Source of the DNA: Ptychodera flava
Lineage: Eukaryota > Hemichordata > Enteropneusta > Ptychoderidae
Assembly (NCBI RefSeq): GCF_041260155.1
Contig: NC_091932.1
Location: 24,144,746 to 24,208,745, forward strand
Direction of reading: 5' to 3'
Length of the DNA stretch: 64,000 bases
Shown here: one piece after another, positions 38,156 through 50,800 of the stretch
Layout: every line of letters begins with the position of its first letter
How positions within the stretch are numbered: position 1 is the first letter of the stretch
Position numbers and translations under genes: made by a program
The notes under the pieces: generated by a model
What the model saw: only the letters and a program-made list of their open reading frames with translations
What the model was told of the DNA's origin: nothing
Databases searched by the model: none

Positions 38156-38644
38156 TAGTTGATATTATTTGTACTGTTAGAGTATTTATTTTCTTTTATT
38201 TAATATGTATCAGAGTAAAATATATATAATCAACTAATCATTATGTCATTGAGGACAGAGTAAGACAAAGAAAAAACATTTTGAGCACCCCCTTATAACT
38301 TTCAATTTTTGAATGACCCCCAGGTCGTAAATACTGACGGTTCCCTTACTTGCTGCCAAAGGCCATCGCGTTCACTGCATTCGACAGCCTACCATACATT
38401 GCCAAACTATGTTGCTTCGATTTGGCAATCACCTTGCCGCTTAAGCGACAATCAGCTGAAATTTATTACTTCAAGTTACTCAATTTTGATAGCTATTTGC
38501 CTACAGAAGTGAGCCAAGTGTATATAGTGTCATCTTGATTTTACATCGGTACCCGGAGTTCTAAGTGACCAACTGCTCGATCACCTACGTTGGATTGCTA
38601 CCGTACTTTAATAAAGTGAATCCAGTCAAAGAAGGCACGGGAGA
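38156..38644. other. Right interior of the 10.4-kb element
   Basis: About 490 bp between the nested element and the right inverted repeat. I see no coding exon. The short open frames at 38,309-38,538 lack any family resemblance. Confidence 0.45.
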
Positions 38645-38830
38645 CTGTCGACAGTCTACAGATCAGTGTGTGTGTGTGTGTGCGAGTAGATATACGCATG
38701 CGTATTTCGTTCCCCCTCATGTAAACTTTTCCGAGTAGCAGTGTGTGTGTGTGAGTGTGTGTGTGTGCGAGTGGATATACGCATGCGTACTTCGTTCCCC
38801 TCATGTAAACTTTTCGATCCTGTATGTGTG

Positions 38831-38862
<32 letters not shown>

Positions 38863-39389
38863 TGTATGTATGTATGTATGTATGTATGTATATGAGTGTG
38901 TGGGTGTGTGTGTGTGCGTGCGTGCGTGCGTGCATGAGTGCATATGGGCTTATGTATGTATGTATGTATGTGTGTGCGTGCGTGAATGAGTGCATATGGC
39001 CTTGTGTATGTATGTATGGATGTATGTATGTGCGTGCGTGCGTGAGTGCATGTATTTATGTATGAATGTATGTATGTATATATGTATGTATTTATATATG
39101 TATGTGCGTGCTTGAGTGCATGTATGTATGTATGTATGTATGTATGCACGTACGTATGTATGCACGTATGTATATATGTATGTGTCTGTCTTCATATGTC
39201 TTGTGTGAATTGGTTCACATATATGTATGTTTTTTCACTCATATATGTATTTACTTATGTCTGTATTGATTTATTTATACTTATGCTATAGTAGTTTTTT
39301 TTATTGATAAATGCATGCAAATACACCCTTTTCGTATGAATATGTTCTTCTAATGTGTAAAATAATTATTTTACATTTGGCGCCTGGTA
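38645..39389 (-). repeat. Right terminal inverted repeat of the 10.4-kb element
   Basis: Reverse complement of 28,999-29,745, with a differently expanded TATG/TGCG microsatellite (about 38,825-39,190) and the same unique outer ~180 bp. Confidence 0.8.
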
Positions 39390-39970
39390 GACTGCCTATT
39401 CGAGCGCCACAGCAATGAACGGTCGGGGAATCCCGCGAAAAATCACTCACATGCATGTACTCGTCCAAAACATTGATTGTTCACTTTTTAGCTGCATGAT
39501 TCAGCCTGCCGAAATATTTTTATTTTGTAGATAAATAATTGAATTTCTTACTTTTTTATTTAGCTTGTTAATGAAAAGTCATTTTAATATTTTTAGATGC
39601 TTTAAAAATTTCAAAACTTGCTAAAAAGCGACTATTTGGCCAAAATTCAAACGAAAAACAGGAAAACCAAGCTCGAATCATGGGCTATTTCTCTATGAAT
39701 GCTCTCAGTCTCTTTAAGCTTCCGCATATTACTCTCGCCAATGCACGATTTTTGCATCGAAATCTTTCACTCATTTTCGTTGGTATGACTTTAAAACTCC
39801 AGGAAGGGATTGAGAAGAAAGGGTTACCTTGAATTATTGAGGTTTTTGCTGATAATTTGCCAAATTAAATGAGAAAAAACACTACGCAAATTTCCACACG
39901 CTTACACACTGGGTGTTTCAGAGGCCGGCCTTTCATGTTCGTGTGGTAGGTACTACATATGGAGGTAGTA

Positions 39971-40390
39971 GAGACTGAGATTTCTTGCACGGTCGCGCCG
40001 ATGAAATGGGAAGCTGAAATTTTCGCTCGTAATTTTACAAACGAAATCGTAAATCCACTCAAAACTTCGTATTTTTTTGACATATTTGAAACCCATGAGG
40101 AACGTAATTCATTCTCCCCTGCACAGTAAAAAGGAGATCGAAACGACATGCATGTCAGGACCAAACGCACGCATGATGTCGAGACTGAGGTTTCTTGCAC
40201 GGTCGCGCCGATGAAATGGGAAGCTGAAATTTTCGCTCGTAATTTTACAAACGAAATCGTAAATCCACTCAAAACTTCGTATTTTTTGACATATTTGAAA
40301 CCCATGAGGAACGTTATTCATTCTCCCCTGCACAGTAAAAAGGAGATCGAAACGACATGCATGTCAGGACCAAACGCACGCATGATGTCC
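39971..40390. repeat. 210-bp tandem duplication
   Basis: Two near-identical units, 39,971-40,180 and 40,181-40,390, each starting GAGACTGAG and ending GCACGCATGATGTC. The minus-strand 146-codon frame across them reflects the repeat. No function seen. Confidence 0.85.
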
Positions 40391-41810
40391 GTCAACATCC
40401 ACCAATCTCGTAATTTACACTGACAGAACAAAACAATATGATCGAGCATGGACGTTCTAACGTAAATGCATCATTGTCTATCGCATTTTCATGTAAGCCA
40501 ATACACTCACACGTACGCTCTAAGTTCAATTATAATGTCAATTCAACACGATCTGGTAGTTTCGCTGATAGTGAATGGTATGCCATGGAGGTATGCTAGT
40601 GTAGTCGTTAAATAACACTGATCACGTGGTGTGACAAATAGTTTTACGGAAGTTGTTGACGGAAATGACGTCAATTTTGCCTCTCCCAACTCTATAAGCT
40701 TCCTCAGTTACGTAACTTCGTCGCTAAAAACACAGGACTCAAAAAAAATACACCATTACAGACGAAATCTATTATTTTTAATTTTTTTATGGCAATGTTG
40801 GATCTACCAAGCGAGTTGGGGAGACAATTTCACACGTCAAGTGTTTCTCTTTTTGTCTACTCCTTGCTAAAACATCAACAGAGATAAAAACAGTGGACGA
40901 CAAAATCCAGCATTTGGTCTAGGTCTGTCTGAGATGGTATACTACATGTACGTGGACAGAAAGTAGAATAGAAGTACCATCTCTCTATATTAGTATTTGG
41001 TTTTGAATGATGGGTAACTGCTTGGTTGGACCAAAGACTGGTCTACAATGGGTTGAAGATGCACTTAAATACAAGGAGCTTACTCTATAGCAATATTTTC
41101 ACATTGAATCTGTGTCTTTGTGGAAGTTTCACACTGGCCATGATCACAATTTCTAACAGCAAAAACAGCTGCTACCACTGAGGAAATACTGTGGACAACA
41201 ATGTTTATTGTATATTTTTCTGGTCACAAAGTTTTCTTTCTGTTTGTCACATTGCTTTCACTCTAACCAGCTCTCCCTAATTCCCTGTGAACAGATCCAC
41301 ACACACTATTGACAACAATGGGTTTGGACCAAACCAACGTGGCGTAGGGGTTGAAGTCCTGCTTGATCGTCAAACATCTGCCCTAACAGGCGCCCTCACC
41401 AGATTGAATGTGAAAGCACAATTTATTGAATGTCTTGGGTTACTTCTGTTCAAAGGCATTGCCAGTTACATGTGACTGGTGACAGTGGTGAGGGAATACA
41501 TTAGTTTCATTGCAAATTTGGAAACAGACTGCAAGTTATAATGCAAGTACGAGCAGATTTGGTGGTACTTTGCATACTATCAAACGTGCACAGTTCTCCA
41601 AAACAACATGACACTTTTAATCTGATGGTAAACAGTTTTGATACAAAAATGACAGAGAAGGGAAACTTTGCTTTCATGTGACGATTTCTCAGTTTCTGCT
41701 CTGGATGTGTGTAAATGCTGAAACGATGGGGTACAAAAGAATATCATTACTGATTGTGGTGAAGTGTGTAAACGCTGGCAAAATACTTCCTGGACAATGT
41801 TACAGAACTC
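40391..41810. other. Region downstream of EIF3I
   Basis: Probably EIF3I 3' untranslated and flanking sequence. Read on the minus strand, AATAAA occurs near 41,421-41,428 and 41,203-41,209, either of which could direct polyadenylation. Nothing else recognised. Confidence 0.45.
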
Positions 41811-44800
41811 TCAAAATTCAAATTCAAAATCAAAATACTGGGGATCAAAGTTGTGTACTCGCACGTAGCCATCTTCTCCACCACTGCTGTAACTGTAACG
41901 ATAAAAAAGAAGAACAGAGTATGTGAATGTGAACTTATTCACTTTCTGAAACATCTCTGAGTGTAAAACATCTTCCTGTTAAATTTGACCCCCTTATTAT
42001 TAAATAAACGATAACTTTCTGTAGTCTGTACCTGCCATGTAAAATTGAAATCAACTTGTATCGCGCCTGTAATCGTGAGATTGTGGTAGTACTTGAATAT
42101 GTTGATTCTCTTGTGATTTTCGGAAGGAACGCCCTATGCACCCGATAAAGATTCAGTGCACCGTTCTCCACAGTTGAAACCACGGGTCCCAAGTTTAATA
42201 ACAATGCATAATTTGCATATTCTTTTGTTGTGAAATTGTATGCTTTGTATGGCCATATGGATAGATGGCTGGCAAAACCGAGGGCTGGCCAACCCCTCAG
42301 AATGCCCTTTTTGAACCCTGACATATCCATGTTTGTCCTGTAAGATACACATACACAGTCTGCTGCATGTCTGGTCTGCTCTTTGTGAATGTGTAGACTC
42401 ATTTTGAAGCTTGTTGAGCAAACCAAGCTTCCCTCGTCTTGTTTTTTGCAGAAATAAAGAATTTAAAATCCCACCTTAGAGTAGGCAGGCAAGCCATTTT
42501 GATTGTCAAATAATGGTATACTTTGGGTAACAATAACATTTCTCTGAGCGGCTTGATTGCCAATGAGAATGGTTTGATTTCCTTGAGCAATGTGTGAGCA
42601 AAAGTTTTAAACTTTCCGAGAAAGGAATACCAGTGTATTTTAAACAACCTACGGTACACAGATCGTATTCATAAGCAATATAGTAAAACTGTTTGACAAC
42701 ATCTGCTGGTAACAAGCTGCAACTATCCAGACATTGGACAAAGCAACTAATCTGTCATCGAAACTATTGCATTTTAACAATCTCACCTTCTGCCATCTGG
42801 ATGAAAGGCAAGGCTGTTGATTGGACCAAAGTGACCTTTCACCCGTCCAAATTCTTCTTCAAATATAACGTGGAAAAATCTGGAATCAAATTTGCCGACT
42901 TTGGTGGATGTGGTAGTCACTTCCATGGCTTCCTGGCCGCCACCAAGAACAACCTGGAAAACAAACAAATGTTGGTAAAAAAGATGGAATAATCATAATC
43001 TCTGGGAGATTAAACAAACATTAAACTGAAAATTGTGAATTTCCTTTTGAGAAGTCATGTTCGACTTTTTCAGTTAATAAACTTTTTTTTTTTGCAAAAT
43101 ATTTGCAATGTTTTGTGTTGTAGAAGAGTATTGATACGCTCCTTTTCTTTTCCGTACAGCATGAAATACAAAAGTACTAACCTTAAAGTCAACATTTTGT
43201 GTACAAGTTTGCACTGTTATTCTCTCTACAACCTGTATTTTTCTCTCTACAACCTGTCTTAAGGTAGAACGCACCTCGGGGACAGACATTCGGACACTCA
43301 AACTTATACAATTCTCTTCTGATATACCACATGTGGGGGTTCATTTTAAAGCTCTTGGTGAAAGAAAGCTTTTCACCACCTTAGTTTTTTAGAAATTCGA
43401 AATTTTTATTTTCCCAATAGAGTTAAAACAGGGATGGCGGCCATTTTGAATTTCTAATATCGGTAATCTTGGGTAATTTGTTTCTCTAGTATCAAAATTT
43501 GCACGGTGACCCCCCTATTTTTATTCTTGATTTTGAAAGAGAATGATTGAAAGATTCTTTGAGGAAAGTTAGAGCAAAAGTTTAAGTCTTTCACTTTCGA
43601 GGCGCATACTACCTTAAAGGGACAAACTACATATTGAAATGCATTGTGGGTAAAAAGTACACTTCTCACCATAGCAAAAGTTTGAGATAGTCATCTCATA
43701 AATACTTTCATCACACCTGTAATCTCTGCCATGGCAAAAAGTTCCGTTTGATCATGAAACTAGCTGAACTCGTGTATCTTTTCATTTTTTTTAGGCATTT
43801 CTGGCATTCCTGTCTAACCTTCAACTGTCCTTTTGACTTCTGTCATCTAATGTGTTTTACCTGTAGAAGTCAGCCATGTTGAAACTATGGTCAATTGCCT
43901 GAGACTTTCATGACTAACTTACGTGGCAAAATCATTTAATGTTTAATAAAGTACCAAGAATTCTTCATATTTAAATATCCTAGTCAAAACTAAAATTTAA
44001 TTGTCAATATTAACCCTTTTCCTGCCAGACAGTAATAACTGTATCACTTCCCCATCAGCCAAGTCAGTAAAAAGCGGTATTGAGCCAAAACATGACGAAT
44101 GTTCACCCACTTGGCTTGGTATGTTATAGCATCTTTGTATTATGTTTTCAACAGCCTTCAAATGTACAGTATTATGTTAAAATACATCATATGGAATACA
44201 TTGTGTTTCATTAATTTTAACCATCTTGACCTGGTGGTGAAATATGGACTTGGCAGGAAAAGGGTTAACATTGCAAACTAAGCATGTTCACACTCACATG
44301 TTCCCTGATGGGAGACAGTGCTGCAGAATTCACGGGTCTCTCTGTCTTGTAAGTCTTCATGTGTTTCAGCGTGGCTGTGTCAAATAACTACAGAGAGAAT
44401 AGACAGATGAAGATGGCTGAAGAAGTACATGTATCATTCAAGGTGCTGTATAGTTCATAGTTTGTCACTTACGTCACTCAATTGAAGCGTATCACATCTT
44501 TCCTTGACACCACTGAAGGTACAGTCGATGCCCCAACCAAAATTGTTTTCACACAGAACATTATACATGTACCTAAGGGGATTCTGTCAACAGACTCATA
44601 TACAACAGAGTGTGAAGGTATCGTTTCAACAATCCACTAAAGGCTAATTTATGTTTTAAAATTCTACACAGCAAAGCCCTGATCAGCATTGACAGTTTAC
44701 GTGTACAACAGGTTAAGGTACAGCTTTTTTGTACTAAATTGAAGTTTGGTGAAGACCATGACACACAATTTTGTTGAAATATTATGATTTCACAATCCTG

Positions 44801-47800
44801 AACCTCCCCGTATGCCAGTAACAAGTCTTTACGAGAGTGATATCAAAAAGACCCAAAAGGTTGACATTAAGGTTTGAAAGAGGGGGCTGCATCAGTTCTT
44901 GGCACACTTCCAATGTGGCTTGGCGTCACGTTGCTTCATTACTGAGCGCCTTCCAATGCATGGCGGCAACAAAAATTCAGTTCCACAGCCCATCTCATAA
45001 TGCAAATGACCACATTAAAATTGTTTTACTACTGAACAAGCAATATTTTTTCAGCATCTTTTAACATAATTATTTCTCTTTACTACACCTATCAACAGTT
45101 ACCACACAATGCATTGCCAAAATTGAGAGGTGTCCAGTCACAGAGCATAAACTTTCATCAGGACTGTATATCAGAAGCTCTACTAATCCAAGTCATTCAA
45201 AGTGGGTTTTCTTCTCAAAGAAGAAATATTAGCCTCATCATTAAATTATCTCTGGCTGTAGTACTACTGAATAGACCTCGGTATCATTTCTGTAGCCTAC
45301 CCCATGGATTTGCTTACCCCTGACAGTGCGAGGAGAGATATCTGCAGGAAGTTACGCCCCCTCTCCCCTCTAACACATATTAGGGATAGGGGTGGTCAGA
45401 TGTACGCTAAAAGGTGGTATGGGTCCCATATGACCAATGTCAAGACTGTATCCAGGGAATGGTGGCGATCAATAAAATTTAAAACATGTTTGTCATAATG
45501 TGCATCACAAATTTTCAATGTTGCAGCTATGTTGACGTGTTGCTTTGAGATACTGTGGATGAAATACATTGTTTGTAAACAAGAAAGTCGCACAGGCACA
45601 GCTGTGACGGTCCTCTCCCTTTAACCCTTTGACTGCTGTAATTTTTCCCACCAAAATTTTAACACAATATTTTACCAATTTTTGTGAACTTTTCTGTAAG
45701 TTTTTTCATGATTTTGGACCAAATGGATATCACATTTCATCGGCTACAGTTTTTTATCAAAATTTTGGCAAAAATCAGAAAAAAATTGACTGTGGTATAT
45801 TTTATGAAGGTGACAAAAATGGACCTTGGCGCTCAAAGGGTTAAGGCTATACCTAATGAGTCCAAACTAGAGAGTGATAATGTCCTGAAGGTACAATGTA
45901 AATGTAACCTTCCTTCTGCTCCGTAAAAATTTATATATGAATATGACAGTGTTTTTGCGAGTTCTGGAAATGTGGTATAGGTGACAGTCTTCAGGGAACT
46001 GTTACGGTAACTGTTCACAACCACAATTTGAGTGAAGATACTTGTGTTGAGGAGGAGGACCTCTCACTGACAGAAATGCCAGGTAAACAAGAGCTGAACA
46101 CAGAGGCCAGATGCTTCATGAAACACAAAATAAAGTAACTGAAAAATTTTAAAAAGTCTCCTTAGAAATGAGAGACAGACAACTTTTGGTCCATGTAAAG
46201 CTACACAAACGAACATTCTACAGTAAAATACACTTGCTACATCAATTACGGTAAGTAATCCAAGCTTGTGACTTCTCTTGGATTTTAGTCACATGATAAC
46301 AGAACACAATTGGGCAAAATTTAAATTTTTAAAAATATGCAAAACCACTCTTTGTGACCAAAAATTTACAATTTCAAACTGGTTTTTAGTTTATTCCTGC
46401 ATCCTGCAATACAAATACTTTCCTCTGGACATTCTTTAACTTAAAAAAGATATTTCCACGACTTCTGCTATTGCTTCTTGAGTTGCAGAAAGCACAGCAT
46501 TTCTGTAATTTCATGCAGAAAGTGCTCACCCATGAAAACTTCCTTACCTTAGATGTGTGGTCTTTGGAGGCTGTGATTAGCATTGTAAGATCCTTGGAGG
46601 GCTGGATGTCATTGACCTGTTTGGTATGCTCCCTGATTGCGTTCACTTTTTCACCCGTCTGAAATGAATGAAACGGTAGAATCTGGTGAGGCCGTCTCTC
46701 ATTACTCCTGTCACTACACTCTCTGTGAGGTGGATGGATTGTAGTAATGTGAGCATGTAAAGCCCAAAGCTGTGTTCCTTACACAACACTGAATGAGGAC
46801 TTGTTTATGACAAAGAAACCCAATGCAAAATCAGCTATCAACAAAAATTCACAAGAGCTAACAAGCAGACATTTTTGACTCGCATTCAGAGTACATGTAC
46901 CTGCATAAATTTTTGAAATGGTTTCCTGGTCGTGTCACTGGGGTTCCCTTATAAAGCATCAATATCACAGAATAGCAACAGAGGCTCTGAGGTTATAACA
47001 CTATTTACTCACTTTCAAGAAACATGGCAAAAACACTGTAGTAAGTGGTAAAATTTCTACAAGGCAGATTTTACTGTGAAATGATTTGTGCTTTTAATTC
47101 ATTTCTCAAGTTTTTTAGATTATGATTTGAAATGACTTGTCTCATTATCGTTCATACTTTGCTACAGCAACGATCATCAGTAATCAATCATGGTATTCTG
47201 ACCACAGGCATATATTGGAAGATGACCCTAATGATTGGGTATTTGATTGGGCAAGGACTCAATGCTGTTTTGTTGTAGACACCATTGCTGTTCCAGTCGT
47301 TCTAAAGCTTTCTGTAATTATATGTTTGATAAATGTCTTTTGGGGAAATTTTGGCTGTAGCCGTACAGGATGTCCCCCTTTCAAGGACAGCCTGCAAATG
47401 AAAAACAATAAAGGCTGTGGTTTTGTACAATATTAGGTTGCATCTGCCGAAAGGATAAGTACTGTTTGGAATTTCTTGACAATGATGTCGCTTTATTTTG
47501 AAGAAAATTCAAACTCTGCGTACACTTGCTTTGCAACAACATGCGTGTCAAAATTTCAAGGAAATCTCTCATTTTTGAAACGCATGAAATACTTGCCGGC
47601 TGTGCTTTTCACATATAGAGTATGTACATGTGAAAATAATCATGAGACAATGGGTTTATTGCAGGGATTAGGAAACTCCAAAAATCTGATCTCACAGGCA
47701 AGCAGATTTTCAGGCTGGGCAAGCAGGTTTTTGATGCTTGTAGCCAAACGGACCTGTGTAATACTCATGTGGTTACTGACCATTGACAAGAAGGCGAGTT

Positions 47801-50800
47801 ACATGTAGCAGACCTGGGTCTGAGGATGAGCCAGTGGTCTCATTTGGCTACTTTTACTAGGGGCTAGTGGATCTGAAAATGATTTGGTTCTGTGTCTCCA
47901 CAAATCAAACAGTGCACTGAAATTCCAATGATATTAGGATCAGAGTCCTACTAGTCACATAACTGCGTTATTGGTTCACATAATTGTTTTCAGCATTCCT
48001 CTTCGAATACATATTGGACACAACAGTATTCAAAGACGTGTAGACTTACCTTCGCATCCCAATGACAGATTTCACCGTTTTCATGACCCGTGATGAGGTA
48101 GCTGTCTAAGGGGCCCCACAATGCACTGGTGATCTTGTTGCCAGGCATAGGAATGGTAAGGTATGCCCTGTCGTTTGCTGGAATCGAAATCAAACAATGA
48201 GACTGAACACTGAGCGAAAAGTACTTTGAAGGAAGTTTTCTTTTCAGTAACATGCAAGATATTATCTGGCTCTCCGTAAATTTCCATTTCCTACATTACC
48301 AACAAAGAAATTCTCAGACAGAAAAGGGGAAACACACACACACACACAGACTGTGAATTTCTCCCTCTGTGGCAGCTCATCAAATTGCAACACATTACAT
48401 GTACCACACAGAAATAACATGATTTTTGTAGTTCAGTATGTCACGACATTTAAAATTATTCTGACATTGCTGAAGGTTTCCTTGAAATTTAAACTGTTAT
48501 TGGTGACTTCCAATTGGACTGGGACAGGCAGCTGCTGCAAGAACAGATATTTGACAGCAGGGCTCGCATGCATTATGGTGTATGTGGTACAGCCATGCAC
48601 TTCATCTTACTGTATACTTTTACTCTGATCAGTGAGTTTGAGTGTATACAATTGATATACAATGTCTGTAAAGCCTGCTTTGAAGAAATGTCAATGACGG
48701 CTGTCAGTCTTGGATAAGCTTAACCCTTTGAGCGCCAAAGTCAGTTTTTGTAACCTTTATAAAATATACTAGTATCCCAGTCTATTTTTTTCAGAGTTTG
48801 GCCAAAATTTTGATAACAATCTGTAGCCTGTGAAATATGTCCATTTGGTCAAAATTATCAAAAAAATTACAGAAAAATTCATAAAAATTGGTAAAATGTT
48901 GCACTTTAATTTTGGCGGTAAAAATTACAGCACTCAAAGGGTTAAAAAAGTCACCGATAATTTTTGCGAATTTGAATAAATTTTGCGAATAAATTCTTAA
49001 ACGCAAAAGCCATCTGAACAGCAAAGTTTGATAATCTCTGTACGACCTGTTTGAGTGGTTGTGAAAACCACATTCCATAACAACAACAAACTCTGTATTG
49101 TTTCCGCGATACTTACTGATCTGACTGGGGTCTCGTATATCAAAGAGACTGACTTGACACTCATAGCCCATCTGTTTGTCGGTTGAATACATTATCTGTT
49201 GACCAGTGAATGAAAAGCCGCTTGTTCTGACGGCTGAGTTTGTGTCTAATTTGCTGATCAGGGTACCTAGGATGGGAAATGAGGAAACAAAGTATGTGTA
49301 GCTCATTAGAAATATTACAGGAAATTTGACAAGTTTGTAATCTTGTACAGTCTGAAGTCTGGAGATACTTTTGCATTCACTGCAGAGATATTCTACCATA
49401 TCTGAGCAAGATGGTTGTATCTGCAACTTTCTGTATTCGACCGGAGTGCCAGTTCACTCATTGAGAATACATGCACCAGCCATTTTCTCAACATTAAACA
49501 TATAACTATTCAAAGATAGTCTTACTTAACGATTTTGTTTATCTGAATTTTACCCATTTCACAAGAAACTACATCATTTGCTGGGGAAGTGATTCTCACA
49601 ATGTTGATTTTCTTGCACTGATGCAACAACTTGCAAGCTTTGTCACAGCAGAAAAAAATACCGCAATTATACGGTGTCGCTCAAATTTGATCAGAATTGG
49701 TATATACAGTATGGGTTACCAATGATCAACAATAAATGTTGTTTCTATCTGTTCAGTGGAGGAAAATTCTACGTTGATGTTATAGCAATGATTTCTGCAC
49801 AGTACAACCAGAAAACAACAAGAAATATTTAAACCAGAAAACAAGAATGACAAAAGTAATTAAGGTCTAACTTTAGGTACTGGAGGTCAACTTTAGCAAA
49901 ATGCATAGCAGAAACAAGCTCCTCTTAGTTAAGTATAAACAGTCTTCCCCCATCTACTGTCTATGGTTGCAGCTGGTCTGTTAATATGTAACGGTTCATA
50001 AACAATGACAGGAAATGAGTCAAGATCAGTCACTGCTATGCCTCCTGCACACATTTGCAGGATTTCACTTTTTCTTACCTCATTTGCACATTTTTGACAC
50101 TGATGTGTTCATTTGAACAAATTCACATCTCAACCCCTGCATCTACACGTACACCAAATACTGAGATGGTAGCTTTGGCGGTATGGGAGCCTTTGTGTGC
50201 AGGGTTATCTCTAAGTTTTATTTCAGGCGGCAGAAATAAAATAACAGGCGGCTGATGAAGAGCGAGGGAGCGGAGCGACCGAGCGGGGGAGCGTTTGGCT
50301 GGCGATTTTTTGTGTGACTATGTGTGATTGTGCTTATTTGGTGACACTTGAGCACCTGATTTTCTTTACAATTTATTACCAAAGATGTTGTTAAATTGTA
50401 TGAAAACTCATTTCTCATTTTTTGTGTACCTTTATCAGTAATCATAACCGTCGATGGATGCTACAGCTAACACACAGCATCGTACGCAGGGCTAGCGAGA
50501 GAGTTGCCGACATCGACGGTTATTTACGAGAAGTGAATAAAAGACTGGCATTTTTGGAAGCGATCGAGTAGCTGAGGTAGGCAGGGATACGACTTGGGCC
50601 CAAGAACGCTGAATTTCGGCAGTAATTTGGCTTTTTACGTCAAGTCCCAAAATGGATTTTGAAGTCACCGACCCTACGTACGGGTCTTTGCAGGGCTGTG
50701 GTGAGCGGGGCGATTAGCTGTAGCAGAACACACAGCATCGTACGCAGGGCTAGCTACCGTTTATTTTGTTGTTGCCAGCACCATAAAATTGTATTTTAGG

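Larger units (their letters stand above)
28999..39389. mobile_element. 10.4-kb transposon with ~750-bp TIRs and 6-bp target duplication
   Basis: The left terminus TACCAGGCGCC and right terminus GGCGCCTGGTA are flanked by GACTGC on both sides (28,993-28,998 and 39,390-39,395). The inverted repeats run inward to about 29,745 and 38,645 and share an ACAT/ATGT microsatellite, GATCGAAAAGTTTACATGAG-type blocks and ACGCATGCGTATA words. A 6-bp target and TA(C)...(G)TA ends would suit the IS3EU or Dada groups, but no transposase of its own was recognised. About 6.1 kb of the interior is the nested element at 32,020-38,155. Confidence 0.7.

Noticed and set aside
39865..40305. 146-codon minus-strand frame with internal repetition
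   Set aside because: Produced by the 210-bp tandem duplication.
41935..42426. 163-codon minus-strand frame
   Set aside because: Lies in an intron between two confirmed EIF3I exons; composition and motifs do not suggest a protein.
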